Shown: positions 1-7,433 of the stretch, in pieces
How the letters are laid out: each line of letters starts with the position of its first letter
Position numbering within the stretch: position 1 is the first letter of the stretch
Assembly: GCA_015499995.1 (NCBI GenBank)
Contig: JADNRV010000842.1
Coordinates: 1 to 11,249, forward strand
Direction of reading: 5' to 3'
DNA from: Flammula alnicola
Taxonomy: Eukaryota; Basidiomycota; Agaricomycetes; Agaricales; Strophariaceae
Length of the DNA: 11,249 nucleotides
The notes under the pieces: generated by a model
Told to the model about the DNA's origin: nothing
Databases searched by the model: none
The model's input: only the letters and a program-made list of their open reading frames with translations
Made by a program: the position numbers and the translations under genes

Positions 1-642
1 AGCATTCCTAGAAGTACATTCAGCACCCATACCCTCAACCCACCAGAATATCATACATTCGGAGTCTATTTTACGACAGTATTTGGAGGCTTGTCCCTAT
101 TACCCGACTTTTTTATTTTATTTTTTGTTATCTTACACTTTCATATTTTTCGCCGACCGTTCGAAGAAGTCAATCCATGCTCTCTATGCTTGAAAAAAGA
201 CGCAGTTCGATGCCAACACCCTTGTGTCAAATCTTTGCTGCCACTTGGCTTAGCGAGGCGAGAGTAGGTCCGGTTTCTGTGAGATCTGCTGGTGGAAGCG
301 CCAAGATGTTCTGCTGGATGGGGTCGCGATAAGCAAATGAGCCCTGTAAAATACTGTGCAGGGCAGGACCTTTGTCTCCCCGCTCTTCACCATTGAGGTG
401 CCCCCGTGCGGCCTAAACATCGCTACTAAGCATTGCTATGGGGACGTCGTGTTGAAATCTCCTGAAGCCTTGCTCCAAAAGCCTTCCGAGGAATGGACGC
501 GTTTCGTCTGTATCAGCGATATGAATTCACGGAGCGGAAGCGGCGGAGAGGTCGCGAAGACGAGATGTGGGACGTTAGCGAAAGCCGGGGTGGGCCCTAC
601 CTGCAATGCTGACCCTTTCACTCCGAAGTACTTACTCTGTCT
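1..642. other. Unassigned left-end sequence
   Basis: No gene can be recognised here. Both strands carry only short open frames (for example plus 356-646 and minus 436-696) whose translations have no motif or domain I know. The first 170 bases are AT-rich with a T-run block near 110-130. The stretch may be intron, untranslated or decayed sequence belonging to the fragment that follows. Confidence 0.4.
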
Positions 643-985
643 ATGACAACAAGGTGGGCAAGAGCAGCCACGTCGCCACCTCAAAGTCCAGCCCACTTTG
701 GCTCATCCAACCTCCAGCAGGCTGTTCTGCTCTCTCTGCCCTTCCTACCAAAACTGCGCATGAAGACGACTCCAACTCGCAGTCTTCCGTCGTGTTCAGC
801 GACCTCAAGGATGCATAATCTTAAAACTATCACGATAACGAAGGTATGTTTTACATTCACCACCTCAGAAGTACATACAACGTACTAACTTGCTTACTGA
901 TAGCCACTCGATCGTCCAACTCCAACAGACGAATCCAGACTCGAATACTCGAACTTATGTGCACGAGTGCGGTTTCGTTCAAAAG
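643..985 (+). pseudogene. Unidentified two-exon gene fragment with a classical fungal intron
   Basis: An open plus-strand frame from ATG 643 runs into a well-formed intron at 844-903: donor GTATGT, a perfect TACTAAC branch point at 883-889 and acceptor TAG at 901-903, 60 bases long. Splicing in phase 0 continues the frame through 904-985 with the ordered-looking segment ITKPLDRPTPTDESRLEYSN, and a second donor-like GTGCGT follows at 986. The intron is the strongest evidence that this was once transcribed genic sequence. The protein is not recognised, the upstream part is serine/proline-rich, and no matching acceptor for a second intron is evident before the GC-rich repeat downstream, so it is probably truncated. 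Start and coding status are uncertain. Confidence 0.33.
844..903 (+). other. Spliceosomal intron
   Basis: Donor GTATGT (844), branch point TACTAAC (883-889), acceptor CTGATAG ending at 903. The length and all three signals fit a fungal intron. It joins two frames in phase 0. Confidence 0.6.
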
Positions 986-1715
986 GTGCGTCTCTTCAAC
1001 GCTATCATACTCTATATAAGTAACCAATCCTACGTTACGGAAGCTATGTTATTAAACGGGCAAGAGAAAATGCGCGTGCCTTGAGCGTGCACGAGCGTGC
1101 TTCAGCATGCCACGCTCAGCACGCTCAGCCCTTTTGGTGTGCGTGGCGTGGCGCGCCAACATTCTCGGCCTCGTTAGCGTGCGATGCATATCTTAGCACA
1201 CATTGATGTGTGTGATGTATCAATGTATGTCTCCTTGAGCATGCTGATAGAATATAAATAATTTCCTTCTTGTATTGCTTGTATTGACAGTATTGTTGTT
1301 TGACGGCCTGGACTTTGGTCAAATTTGAGATCTTTGACTATTCTATAGCATATTATAAGGGTTGACAGCCGTGCAAGCACCGAGAGCCGCACGGAGGGAC
1401 CGTGAACACGTTCAGCACACAAACCTCAAGCGCTTATTTCTGTGCGATGGATGTTTTCGTTCATTCTCCCGTACTAAACAATTAAATGAACGCGCTTCTT
1501 CGGAAGCCTGACTTTAAGAAGCTATGTTCTAAACATATTGCAACGTACCATATATATCTTATGTTGGACTGTCAAGGCAGGGCTAGGATCCTAGACGCCA
1601 GAGCAGTCGGCTACGGCATTTGCGAGCGCCTATGATACACAGCCACCTCGCGTGGCCAGAAAAATGGTCACCGAGACTGATCAGCACGCCGATCAAACCC
1701 ATAGTCCGCCGTAGG
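986..1715. other. Non-coding stretch with palindromes and a TATA-like box
   Basis: No supported gene. It holds a GC-rich hairpin block (entered separately), a short CACACAT/ATGTGTG inverted repeat near 1196-1211, a TATAAATA box at 1253-1260 in AT-rich sequence, and the perfect 12-base palindrome CTAGGATCCTAG at 1583-1594. The TATA box followed by AT-rich sequence could belong to a solo LTR or a dead promoter, but no paired end or target duplication was found. Confidence 0.4.
1082..1130. repeat. GC-rich imperfect hairpin of AGCGTGC / GCACGCT words
   Basis: The left arm has TGAGCGTGC-ACGAGCGTGC, the right arm CACGCTC-AGCACGCTCA, separated by a short loop containing TTCAGCATG. The arms pair over about 17 bases with one gap and one mismatch. 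Related GCGTGGCGTGGCG sequence continues to about 1155. It could be a remnant of a terminal or subterminal inverted repeat, or simple satellite-like sequence. Confidence 0.55.
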
Positions 1716-2096
1716 ATTCTGTTCCTCAGGGACCACAGTTGGTAGATATTCGGTCATAGGGAACGAAAAATACACATTGGCCATATTCTGTTCCTGCGGG
1801 GCAGAGAGTGGCATGTATTCGTTCACGGGGTGCTAAATATGCGTTTTGGCTGTATTCCGTTCCCCGGGAACCACAACTCATACATATTCGTTCATGGGGA
1901 GCGAAGACTGTATTTTGGGCACATTCTGTCCCACACTGTGGTATGTATTCGTTCATGGGGCACTAAATATATGTTTTAGGCGCATTCTGTTCGTCAGGGA
2001 CGGAAGGGGGTACATATTCGCTCATGGGGTACGGAATGTACGTTTTAGCATATTCCGTTCCTCGAGAGCCATGGTTCATAGATATTCGTTTAGGAA
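1716..2096. repeat. Six-unit degenerate minisatellite, period about 69 bp
   Basis: Units begin with ATTCTGTTCC or ATTCCGTTCC at 1716, 1785, 1854, 1923, 1984 and 2052, giving periods of 69, 69, 69, 61 and 68. Each unit contains two modules: a GTTCC-N-GGGAACC-like dyad (best at 1857-1869, GTTCCC-C-GGGAAC) and, about 30 bases on, a TATTCGTTCATGGGG module, followed by an A/T-rich spacer with GTTTT. The first three full periods are multiples of three, so open frames with 23-residue periodicity appear on the minus strand; I treat these as a by-product of the period, not as a gene. The unit word is shared with the array at 2447-2697. Confidence 0.9.
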
Positions 2097-2446
2097 TGCT
2101 TCCCTTTTTGGAACCGCAGGCCTGAATGATGCGCCCCGCACGCGGTGTGCGCAACAATGAAGCTCTCGCTCACTCAAGTATGCCCCGCTCCTTCTGCTTT
2201 TTCTCTCATAGGTAGATACCTTAATATATTTATGTAATAAATAGTCAGACAGCATCTGGATATAGGTAATAGATGTGTTTTTTGTATAGGGGGAGGAGGA
2301 GCAGATGTATCTAACAGTAGCAGGAAGTTTTACTGGGTATGTATAATAATTGAAACAGTTATTACATGCTATCGTGAACATGAGTTCCAAATTGCAGTCC
2401 AGGGGGAAGTTGGATAACGGTGTATCAGTATATTAAAAAGCAATAT
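2097..2446. other. AT-rich spacer between two repeat arrays
   Basis: No gene, RNA or mobile-element end can be supported. The sequence is AT-rich (for example TTAATATATTTATGTAATAA near 2220-2239) with a short purine run GGGGGAGGAGGAG near 2289-2301. Confidence 0.4.
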
Positions 2447-2697
2447 TTCGTTCCCCATGGACCAAAGCCACATTTCCGCTCCTTATGAACGGATGTTGCA
2501 AAAGGTACATTTCCGTTCGTCATGAACGAAAATAATGCACCCTTCATTCATGAGGAACTATATTTGCAAAAGGTTCCGCTCCTCACGAACGAAAATAAGG
2601 CACCCCTCGTTCATGAGGAACGAAATGGTGCAATAGCTGAATTTCCATTCCCCGGGCACGAAATAACAACGAGCTCTGTGTGCGGGGAACGAAAATC
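2447..2697. repeat. Second dyad-rich repeat array (GTTC...CATGA...GAAC modules)
   Basis: Repeated modules include TTCGTTCCCCATGG (2448-2461), TTCCGTTCGTCATGAACGAA (about 2511-2530), CATGAGGAAC (2549 region), CTCACGAACGAAAATAAGG (2583 region), TTCATGAGGAACGAAAT (about 2610-2626) and GGGGAACGAAAAT (2684-2696). CATGAACGAAAATAATGCAC at 2521 recurs as CACGAACGAAAATAAGGCAC at 2584, a 63-bp period. Many modules are near self-complementary (CGTTC...GAACG), so the array can form a series of small hairpins. The vocabulary matches the minisatellite at 1716-2096, which suggests one repeat family split by a 350-bp spacer. Confidence 0.8.
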
Positions 2698-2819
2698 TTG
2701 CAAAAATGAAGGTAGGGCTGGAACGATAGAAATTTTTAGTGTGTCTCTTGCACCATCTTTGCTTCCACACCCACTACACCTACTTCAACCCCAACATTCA
2801 AAGCCATACCCCCCGTGAA

Positions 2820-2987
2820 TCCTTGCCAGCCACTCGTCGCAGAATCCGCGAGGAAATAGCGGCTATTGACGCCTACATCGCCAGCATTCCCCACGTTGTT
2901 GGAGATGTCCCCCTTCCTCCTTGGCCTGCCCTCACCGACTATGACAACTTTTTTTCGGTGTACGCTCCGTACCCTTTGGGCGATTAG
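2820..2987 (+). pseudogene. Unidentified protein fragment ending YAPYPLGD
   Basis: The plus frame reads LPATRRRIREEIAAIDAYIA, then a segment with VPLPPWPALTDYD and an end at YAPYPLGD before TAG 2985-2987. The charged, helix-like first half followed by a proline/aromatic segment looks like genuine coding sequence, unlike the surrounding shadow frames. No start codon with good context is visible close by and the upstream frame is threonine/proline low complexity. The product is not recognised. Its position just before kinase debris suggests it may be part of the same ruined locus, but that is inference. Confidence 0.3.
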
Positions 2988-3095
2988 CAAGGGATGAAAT
3001 GAGTAAAATAACCTGTGGTGCTTCTCTCGGCAATTCGGGGGTTGAGTTCGAATCTTGTTGGGGACTTCGCGATGCTTGGCTAGCTGCCGACGACG

Positions 3096-3255
3096 GTCCT
3101 GGACGATAAGGGACCACGACCCACGTAAGCGTCCCTCTATCGCGCATAATTCCGGCGCGAGCAATGCTAAAAGTTTTGACCTTCAAATACTCCTTGCCGT
3201 CGCTGAACTTGATGACCCATTTCGTGTCGTAGGGATCTGTGGATGTCTGGCACAT
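3096..3255 (-). pseudogene. Possible kinase N-lobe fragment, inverted relative to the kinase C-lobe
   Basis: Read on the minus strand from the ATG at 3253-3255, the frame contains PYDTKWVIKFSDGKEYLKVK, then an ARAGIMRDRGTL segment and TWVVVPYRP. An alternation of beta-strand-like stretches with a basic RxRGT turn resembles the start of FunK1-type fungal kinases, where a similar RGRGT segment opens the nucleotide-binding lobe, but I cannot confirm this from sequence alone. The frame then degrades into low complexity. It lies head to head with the plus-strand kinase C-terminal fragment and overlaps its left edge, which would require an inversion if both come from one gene. Confidence 0.3.
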
Positions 3256-3953
3256 CCTATTTTACGCATGAGAAGGTGTACCATGACGCCATGCATGACC
3301 TTGAGTCATTTTTTCTGGGTGCTCGTCCAGATATGCTTGACTCGGAAAGGACCAGGAGGTGAACGCCGAGAAGAACTCACCATCGACCTGAAGGACGTGC
3401 CTGCAACATACAATGAAAGTTGTCGGCGACTTCGGATTGTGGTGTGGTGTGTTTTTGAAAGTGACTTCGGTCGCCTTCGTGACAACAAAGAACGCATCTT
3501 CAGAGCCTCCGAAAATTTCGAGAGGTATATTTTAAGTAATCTTCACCCTTACTTCGACCCTCTCAAACCACTCGTGTCGGAATGGTTTAACCTACTGAGA
3601 CTTGCTCATACTCATCGTGGATTCGAATACCGTGCTGTCCACGACCGTGTCCTCGCAATCCTCGACAGGGTATTGGGCTCCGAAGATTCTGAGCTAGATG
3701 CCTTGAACGAGGCAGGGCTGCAAGTGCTCAGATCACGCAAAACACAAACAAAGCGATCATCGGTGATTCGAATGCAACCGACTGGGAGACATCCCCTCAA
3801 CGAACTTCGAATGAACCTCAACCTTACAGAATCCCGATGTCCCCTCCTGATTCACCGTCTCCACGTCCAACAGCCAAGAGGATGAAATCAGAACCCGAAC
3901 GCTGGATGGTGCTAGGTGAAATGGTTTTTAGTGTTTGTCATGATTTCATGTAA
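3208..3953 (+). pseudogene. FunK1-like fungal protein kinase, C-terminal fragment with frameshifts
   Basis: The frame contains the conserved C-lobe signature HDLESFFWVLVQICLTR, then GPGGERREEL, then a segment with LHPYFDPLKPLVSEW, FEYRAVHDRVLAILD and a basic tail PSPRPTAKRMKSEPERW before TAA 3951-3953. The HDLES-F-[WY]-VL motif followed by GPGG and a late H-D-x-V-x-x-IL helix is what I know from the FunK1 family (a fungal-specific kinase-like expansion). The HDLES part and the FWVL part lie in different frames: a run of six T at 3309-3314 has one T more than the family reading needs. A second shift near 3750-3780 separates LRSRKTQT from the SPQRTSNEPQP tail. The N-lobe, catalytic loop and DFG-equivalent region are missing on this strand. 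It is a dead fragment. Confidence 0.72.
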
Positions 3954-4249
3954 TGTTCAATACCACACTTGAATCCATATAATTCAGTAGCAACAGAAGC
4001 AGTTTTGAAAGAATACAGTACAGTAAGGAGAATAAAGCTGACCCCAAATAATAGATATTGTAAGCCGTTTGACGTTCTGTTCGGGTTAGGTCAGGCTAGG
4101 CTGGTATTTGGGCGAGAAATGATAAGTAAATACTTTCGCATCAGACATCAGTCGTACGTTGGTCTATCACGGTGGGCCTTGCTTCGAGTTGGAGACTCGG
4201 AAGGAACATTAAGGACAGTCAATACTAAAGTTACTTTTACAATTTGCCA
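3954..4249. other. Spacer, possibly intronic
   Basis: There is no recognisable protein on either strand. The right edge is an intron-acceptor-like tract TACAATTTGCCAG ending at 4250 just before the PQ-rich exon of the next locus, so part of this stretch may be intron or untranslated leader. Confidence 0.35.
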
Positions 4250-5074
4250 GGTTATCCTCCCTTCCCTCCGCAATACCCGCAACCACCCATGCAATATATG
4301 CCGCCCCATCCACTCGAAACTGTAAATTCCCTGTCTGGCCCGTCAAGTTCTCCATATAATCTGCCGAATGCGCAAAGACAGCTTCATTGAACACCGAAAT
4401 ACTGCCATCTCAACCAGGGTTGCAACAATTATTGCTTTGAATTCTACAGCTGAGAGGGAAAAGGAGGATGGAGATGTGTTAGCACAGCCAAACCCCGAAA
4501 GTAAGTCCGAAAATTTGTTTCTATTTGTTTATGAAACAGCTAATTGGTGATATAGATTCTAACTCGGCTAGCTTCGATTAGCCGCAGGGCTTTCAGCGCC
4601 GTGCACACCCACACGGAATGGAACATCCGAAGTGGAACACCACGAAATTGGTCTGGCGATCAGGCGGCAATGTCAAACTGCACGGAATTCAGGCAGAATA
4701 CCTTGTCTGTTGTGGATTCTGTTCTGCAGTAATTCAAATGCAAATGTCCTATTCGACCAAAGACTCATACTAGGTCATGGCAGCTACAGATCGCTGGCTC
4801 CTGTCCGTCTTGTTCTTCGGAAATCATGCATGTTGAACGCGAGGTTCGAAGCTACCACTACAAAACATCTCGGGATGGTGTCGTGTACTCGATTTGGGAA
4901 CATGGAGATGACAAGCGCAACGAGAATGTGCATGACCATCGGGAACTCGATGGAGTTGATGAACCAGTGAAACAGCGTTCTGAAGCTTCTGCGCATTCGC
5001 TTGGGACTGGCGATATTCTCCCTGGCTCTATTCCTTTGGCAGACATCTCAGCCACTCTGGAAAATCCTCAGTGA
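4250..5074 (+). pseudogene. Decayed protein with PQ-rich region and WRKY/GCM1-like zinc domain
   Basis: A coherent protein can be followed through three frames. From 4250 the sequence reads GYPPFPPQYPQPPMQYMPPH, a proline/glutamine-rich linker, up to TGA 4388. After a shift comes AEREKEDGDVLAQPNPE, interrupted by an intron at 4501-4555 (GTAAGT...GATATAG). The next exon has a TAG within its first ten codons, then PKWNTTKLVWRSGGNVKLHG and EYLVCCG. After two further one-base shifts there is CKCPIRPKTHTR, then CPSCSSEIMHVEREVRSYHY and VVYSIWEHG. Paired cysteines, a CPSC knuckle and a WEH segment near the end fit WRKY/GCM1-type DNA-binding zinc domains, which in fungi are often tied to MULE transposons. 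The family assignment is from memory of the motif layout and is tentative. The usual histidines after WEHG are replaced by DDKRN. The frame ends at TGA 5072-5074. Confidence 0.45.
4501..4555 (+). other. Spliceosomal intron inside the decayed zinc-domain gene
   Basis: Donor GTAAGT at 4501, branch-like GCTAATT near 4539-4545, acceptor GATATAG ending at 4555. At 55 bases it is typical of basidiomycete introns, and it connects the PNPE segment to the exon with the first zinc-domain residues. Confidence 0.55.
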
Positions 5075-5725
5075 AATGGACTGGAATAGACGGCAACAAA
5101 CTAACCGGATGGTGAACACTTTTTGACGATATCAATTTCTCGACTAATTCATATTCTAATAGGTGTATAGGAGGAGGATGAAAAGGCAGGCGTCCAGCCA
5201 AAAACAGCCCCACATCGACGTCGCCACTTCACTGCCATAAACGTAGGGTTACGCATGGACAGGGAACCGACCGTCCCGTCTACCTCGACGACCACCAACA
5301 TACCGCCATGATGGGGTGCCTAGTCAGCAACCCTCACGTCAAGCGTCAAAAATGAAGAAGTCGCGACGTTCGGGGAGAAGTGGAACCAGCTTCAAGGTGC
5401 ACTGATTGTAAGTATTGAGTGCAGACAAAAAACATACTGACGTACCTGGGATGTCGTATATAAATACACCGTAAGCGTTCCAGTGGGCGTCTTATTGAGA
5501 GCCGTCACTCTATTACTTACATGTTCGTTACCTACTTACTTCTCCTTGATCTTGTGATCAAAGAGCGACAGTTATCTCATCTATCCGAGTCGGTGACGGG
5601 AGGGTGAAGAATAACACACTGCATGCAGCTTGTCACCCATGTAAGCAATGTGTCATCTCACATGTAAACGGTATGCACTCGTACCATTGATGACACCCCG
5701 TGCAACGTTTTTTTTTCTGAACGCC
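5075..5725. other. Unassigned stretch with a TATA-like box and small hairpin
   Basis: No gene is supported. An intron-like segment lies at 5112-5162 (GTGAAC...CTAATAG), suggesting that decayed coding sequence of the upstream locus may continue for a short way. A TATATAAATA box occurs near 5457-5466. A perfect TTGATC-TTGT-GATCAA hairpin lies at 5546-5561. Two related words, CACCCATGTAAGCAATGTG and CTCACATGTAAACGG, occur near 5635-5670. Confidence 0.35.
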
Positions 5726-6140
5726 GCACACGTAAAATAACATGCGCTTGCAAAATGTCAAGCGAGAAGGTGTTTGCATTCTAACACGCAGAATATCGTA
5801 CCCGCAGTGGGTACCTTAAGACCACGCCTGTTCAGGGTCTCCTCCATTCGCGAAAGGTGCCTGTTCAAGGTATCGTTCGGCCTGACGTACCCGCGCTTAG
5901 CCGTGGCCTGTGTACCTGCACGTGTATACGGGTGCGCCCTTTTACGTGCAAATAGGCATTGAACGCTGTAATCGCAAAGACGCACTTTCCTTGAAATGGA
6001 ATATTGAAGGTTCCAAAAGCTGTTCCTGTCACAAAGTACAGTGCATTCGCATGGCCGCTTGCTCGCCGCCGATACATCTTGCACGTAAAATAGCACTACA
6101 CAGAACGACGCCCATAGCCGCTTGCAGGTAAAATAGCCCT
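5726..6140. repeat. Four dispersed TTGCACGTAAAA motifs
   Basis: The motif appears as GCACACGTAAAATAA (5726-5740, plus), TTTGCACGTAAAAGGG (about 5937-5952, minus), CTTGCACGTAAAATAGC (6079-6094, plus) and CTTGCAGGTAAAATAGCCC (6121-6139, plus). The last two form an imperfect 42-base direct repeat. A GCCTGTTCARGGT direct repeat also occurs at about 5827 and 5861. A minus-strand frame (5758-6096) crosses the region and contains RPNDTLNRHLSRMEETLNRR, but I cannot identify it and do not call it a gene. Confidence 0.5.
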
Positions 6141-6207
6141 ACAGGCATATGTCAGAACAACACTGTGAGCGCATGACAAAGATGAAAGATAAAGCGCACA
6201 TTCTCCA

Positions 6208-6262
6208 TATAAAAGCAGGTACAACATTCTTTTTTTCTCCAACATCTTCTCGTTTCCAAACG
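6208..6262 (+). promoter_or_regulatory. TATA box and pyrimidine-rich leader of the zinc-finger gene
   Basis: TATAAAA at 6208-6214 lies about 50 bases before ATG 6263 and is followed by a pyrimidine-rich tract with TTTTTTTCTCC and CTTCTCGTTTCC. The spacing and the CT-rich stretch fit a fungal core promoter and transcription start region. Confidence 0.5.
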
Positions 6263-6674
6263 ATGTCATCCCCGTAAGTCTCTTCTTCTTCCTTTTCACC
6301 AGGCTAACCACCTCTCCCCAGGATTGTGCTATGCAATGTGTGTATGCTTAAGCAAGTGAGTGTAAACGCGCGCAAAACACACATGTCAATGGTGCATGCC
6401 CTCAGTGTTCAACTGACCCATGGTACGACCCGCCTCTCATTCTCTTATTCTTACTGCTGACACCCATCCAGGAGAAAACAGGGAAGATATTGGCATATGC
6501 TACCGTGTCACCCAAACCAGCCCCTTGCGGTGCTGCGTCGAGTCCTGCGATGTAACGTATCAAAATGCAAGATCGATGAAGGACCACGTGAATACTCACT
6601 ACCCTCACAAAACGCTACGTCTTTCAACAAAAGTACAACACCTGCCGCCGTCAGTTCAGCCAGTCCCGGAATGA
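6263..6674 (+). CDS. Small C2H2 zinc-finger protein (exon structure uncertain)
   Basis: The protein carries one classical C2H2 finger, CVESCDVTYQNARSMKDHVN followed by TH, with spacing C-x3-C-x12-H-x3-H, so a nucleic-acid-binding role is likely. ATG 6263 has good context after a TATA box. A donor GTAAGT begins at 6274 after the short exon encoding MSS plus two bases. Using the acceptor CCAAACCAG ending at 6520 gives an in-phase product that begins MSSPPLRCCVESC. That intron would be 247 bases, long for this kind of genome. Nearer acceptors at 6302, 6321 and 6471 are also good but do not bring the finger into frame without a further shift. The frame ends at TGA 6672-6674. The tail is lysine/proline-rich and the protein would be only about 60 residues, so it may be truncated by the abutting Tnp2 fragment. 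It may be alive or a recent relic. Confidence 0.48.
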
Positions 6675-7379
6675 TCAAGAGAATTAATATCAGAGTTAAG
6701 GTTGTTGTAGGTGTCTGGAGACAGATGGCGGCTGAATTGATGGAAGTCGAAGTCAGGATGATTACAGTCCTGGACAGCGTAATTATTTGGCTTCAAATGT
6801 GCCCCAAAGTAATACCCACTCGAGGGGTTATGTCGGCCATGGAATGGACAGCCTTTCCTACAGCCATGTTTGCCGTGGTGGCCAACGCGACCACTGTCGA
6901 CCTCTATCTATCAAACCTAAGGCATCTGCGGTGGCGCATAAGAGACAAGTGCGTGATGAAACAGCGGTATGTTTGACGGCATCATATATCTTGATTCGAA
7001 CGCCATTGTCCCCGCGTTGAATGACCGAAAGGTGGTGGAAGGTGCGGGAGAAAAATGAATTAATGTTTTTGGGCTTGTTAAGCCCAGGAACGATTGCAGC
7101 AGGGAGAACATGCTTGGAGCGATATCGAGTCTTTTCATAATTTGTAATGATCCAAATGGCGATCCAGGTGTCGGATTTCTTGCTCTGATAGAGTTGAGCA
7201 CCGTCAAGCGAAAAGATCACGGTTGTATCGTCGCTTGTTAATTTCAAGTCCTCGGCTAAATCAAGAACATCGGATCCACAGAAAATGTCGTCGTAAATTG
7301 CATCCAACTCACCGTCAAGTTCGGAACTTGACGAAGATAAACGGGATTATCTTCTTGTCTTGATAGCGCATTGCATTGG
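6656..7379 (-). pseudogene. tnp2: Tnp2-type (CACTA) transposase fragment with frameshifts
   Basis: Minus-strand homology to the Tnp2 transposase family of CACTA elements. In order: ANAMRYQDKK (7379 downward), a one-base shift, ELDGELDAIYDDIFCGSDVL, then FSLDGAQLYQSKKSDTWIAI, where the DG is the expected first catalytic aspartate region, HVLPAAIVPGLNKPKN and ATADALGL. A frameshift near 6895-6905 then leads to GRVGHHGKHGCRKGCPFHGR, a hallmark cysteine/histidine segment, and YYFGAHLKPNNYAVQDCNHP, ending at TGA 6656-6658. The family protein is normally far longer, so both ends are missing. Known role: cut-and-paste transposition through terminal repeats in the nucleus. The left edge abuts the C2H2 gene within about 20 bases. 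No CACTA terminal repeats are seen in the window. It cannot encode an active enzyme. Confidence 0.87.
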
Positions 7380-7412
7380 CGCCGCGTTAATTATATTAAT
7401 AATTATGCGGCG
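7380..7412. repeat. 33-bp AT-cored inverted repeat
   Basis: CGCCGC-GTT-AATTAT at the left pairs with ATAATT-AT-GCGGCG at the right, with GC-rich outer arms and an all-A/T centre. It lies exactly between the end of recognisable Tnp2 homology and the next mobile element, 20 bases from the latter. It may be a tiny hairpin insert or an excision scar. Confidence 0.5.
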
Positions 7413-7433
7413 TTTGCGTCGAGGTGGATAATC

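Noticed and set aside
1188..1430. Solo LTR with the TATAAATA box at 1253
   Set aside because: No paired end, TG...CA boundary with target duplication, primer-binding site or second copy could be found in the window.
1726..1956. Minus-strand open frame with a 23-residue repeat, as a repeat protein gene
   Set aside because: The period of 69 bases automatically keeps frames open once one unit is open; later units change length (61 and 68) and break it, residues are poorly kept between units, and there is no promoter or intron support.
2736..3164. Long minus-strand frame (142 codons) as a gene
   Set aside because: It is antisense to the more protein-like plus frame at 2820-2987, has no recognisable motif, and its composition looks like the reverse of a proline/threonine-rich segment.
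5758..6096. Minus-strand frame with RPNDTLNRHLSRMEETLNRR as a gene
   Set aside because: The segment looks plausible, but no family, start context, intron or promoter supports it, and the repeated TTGCACGTAAAA words run through the frame.
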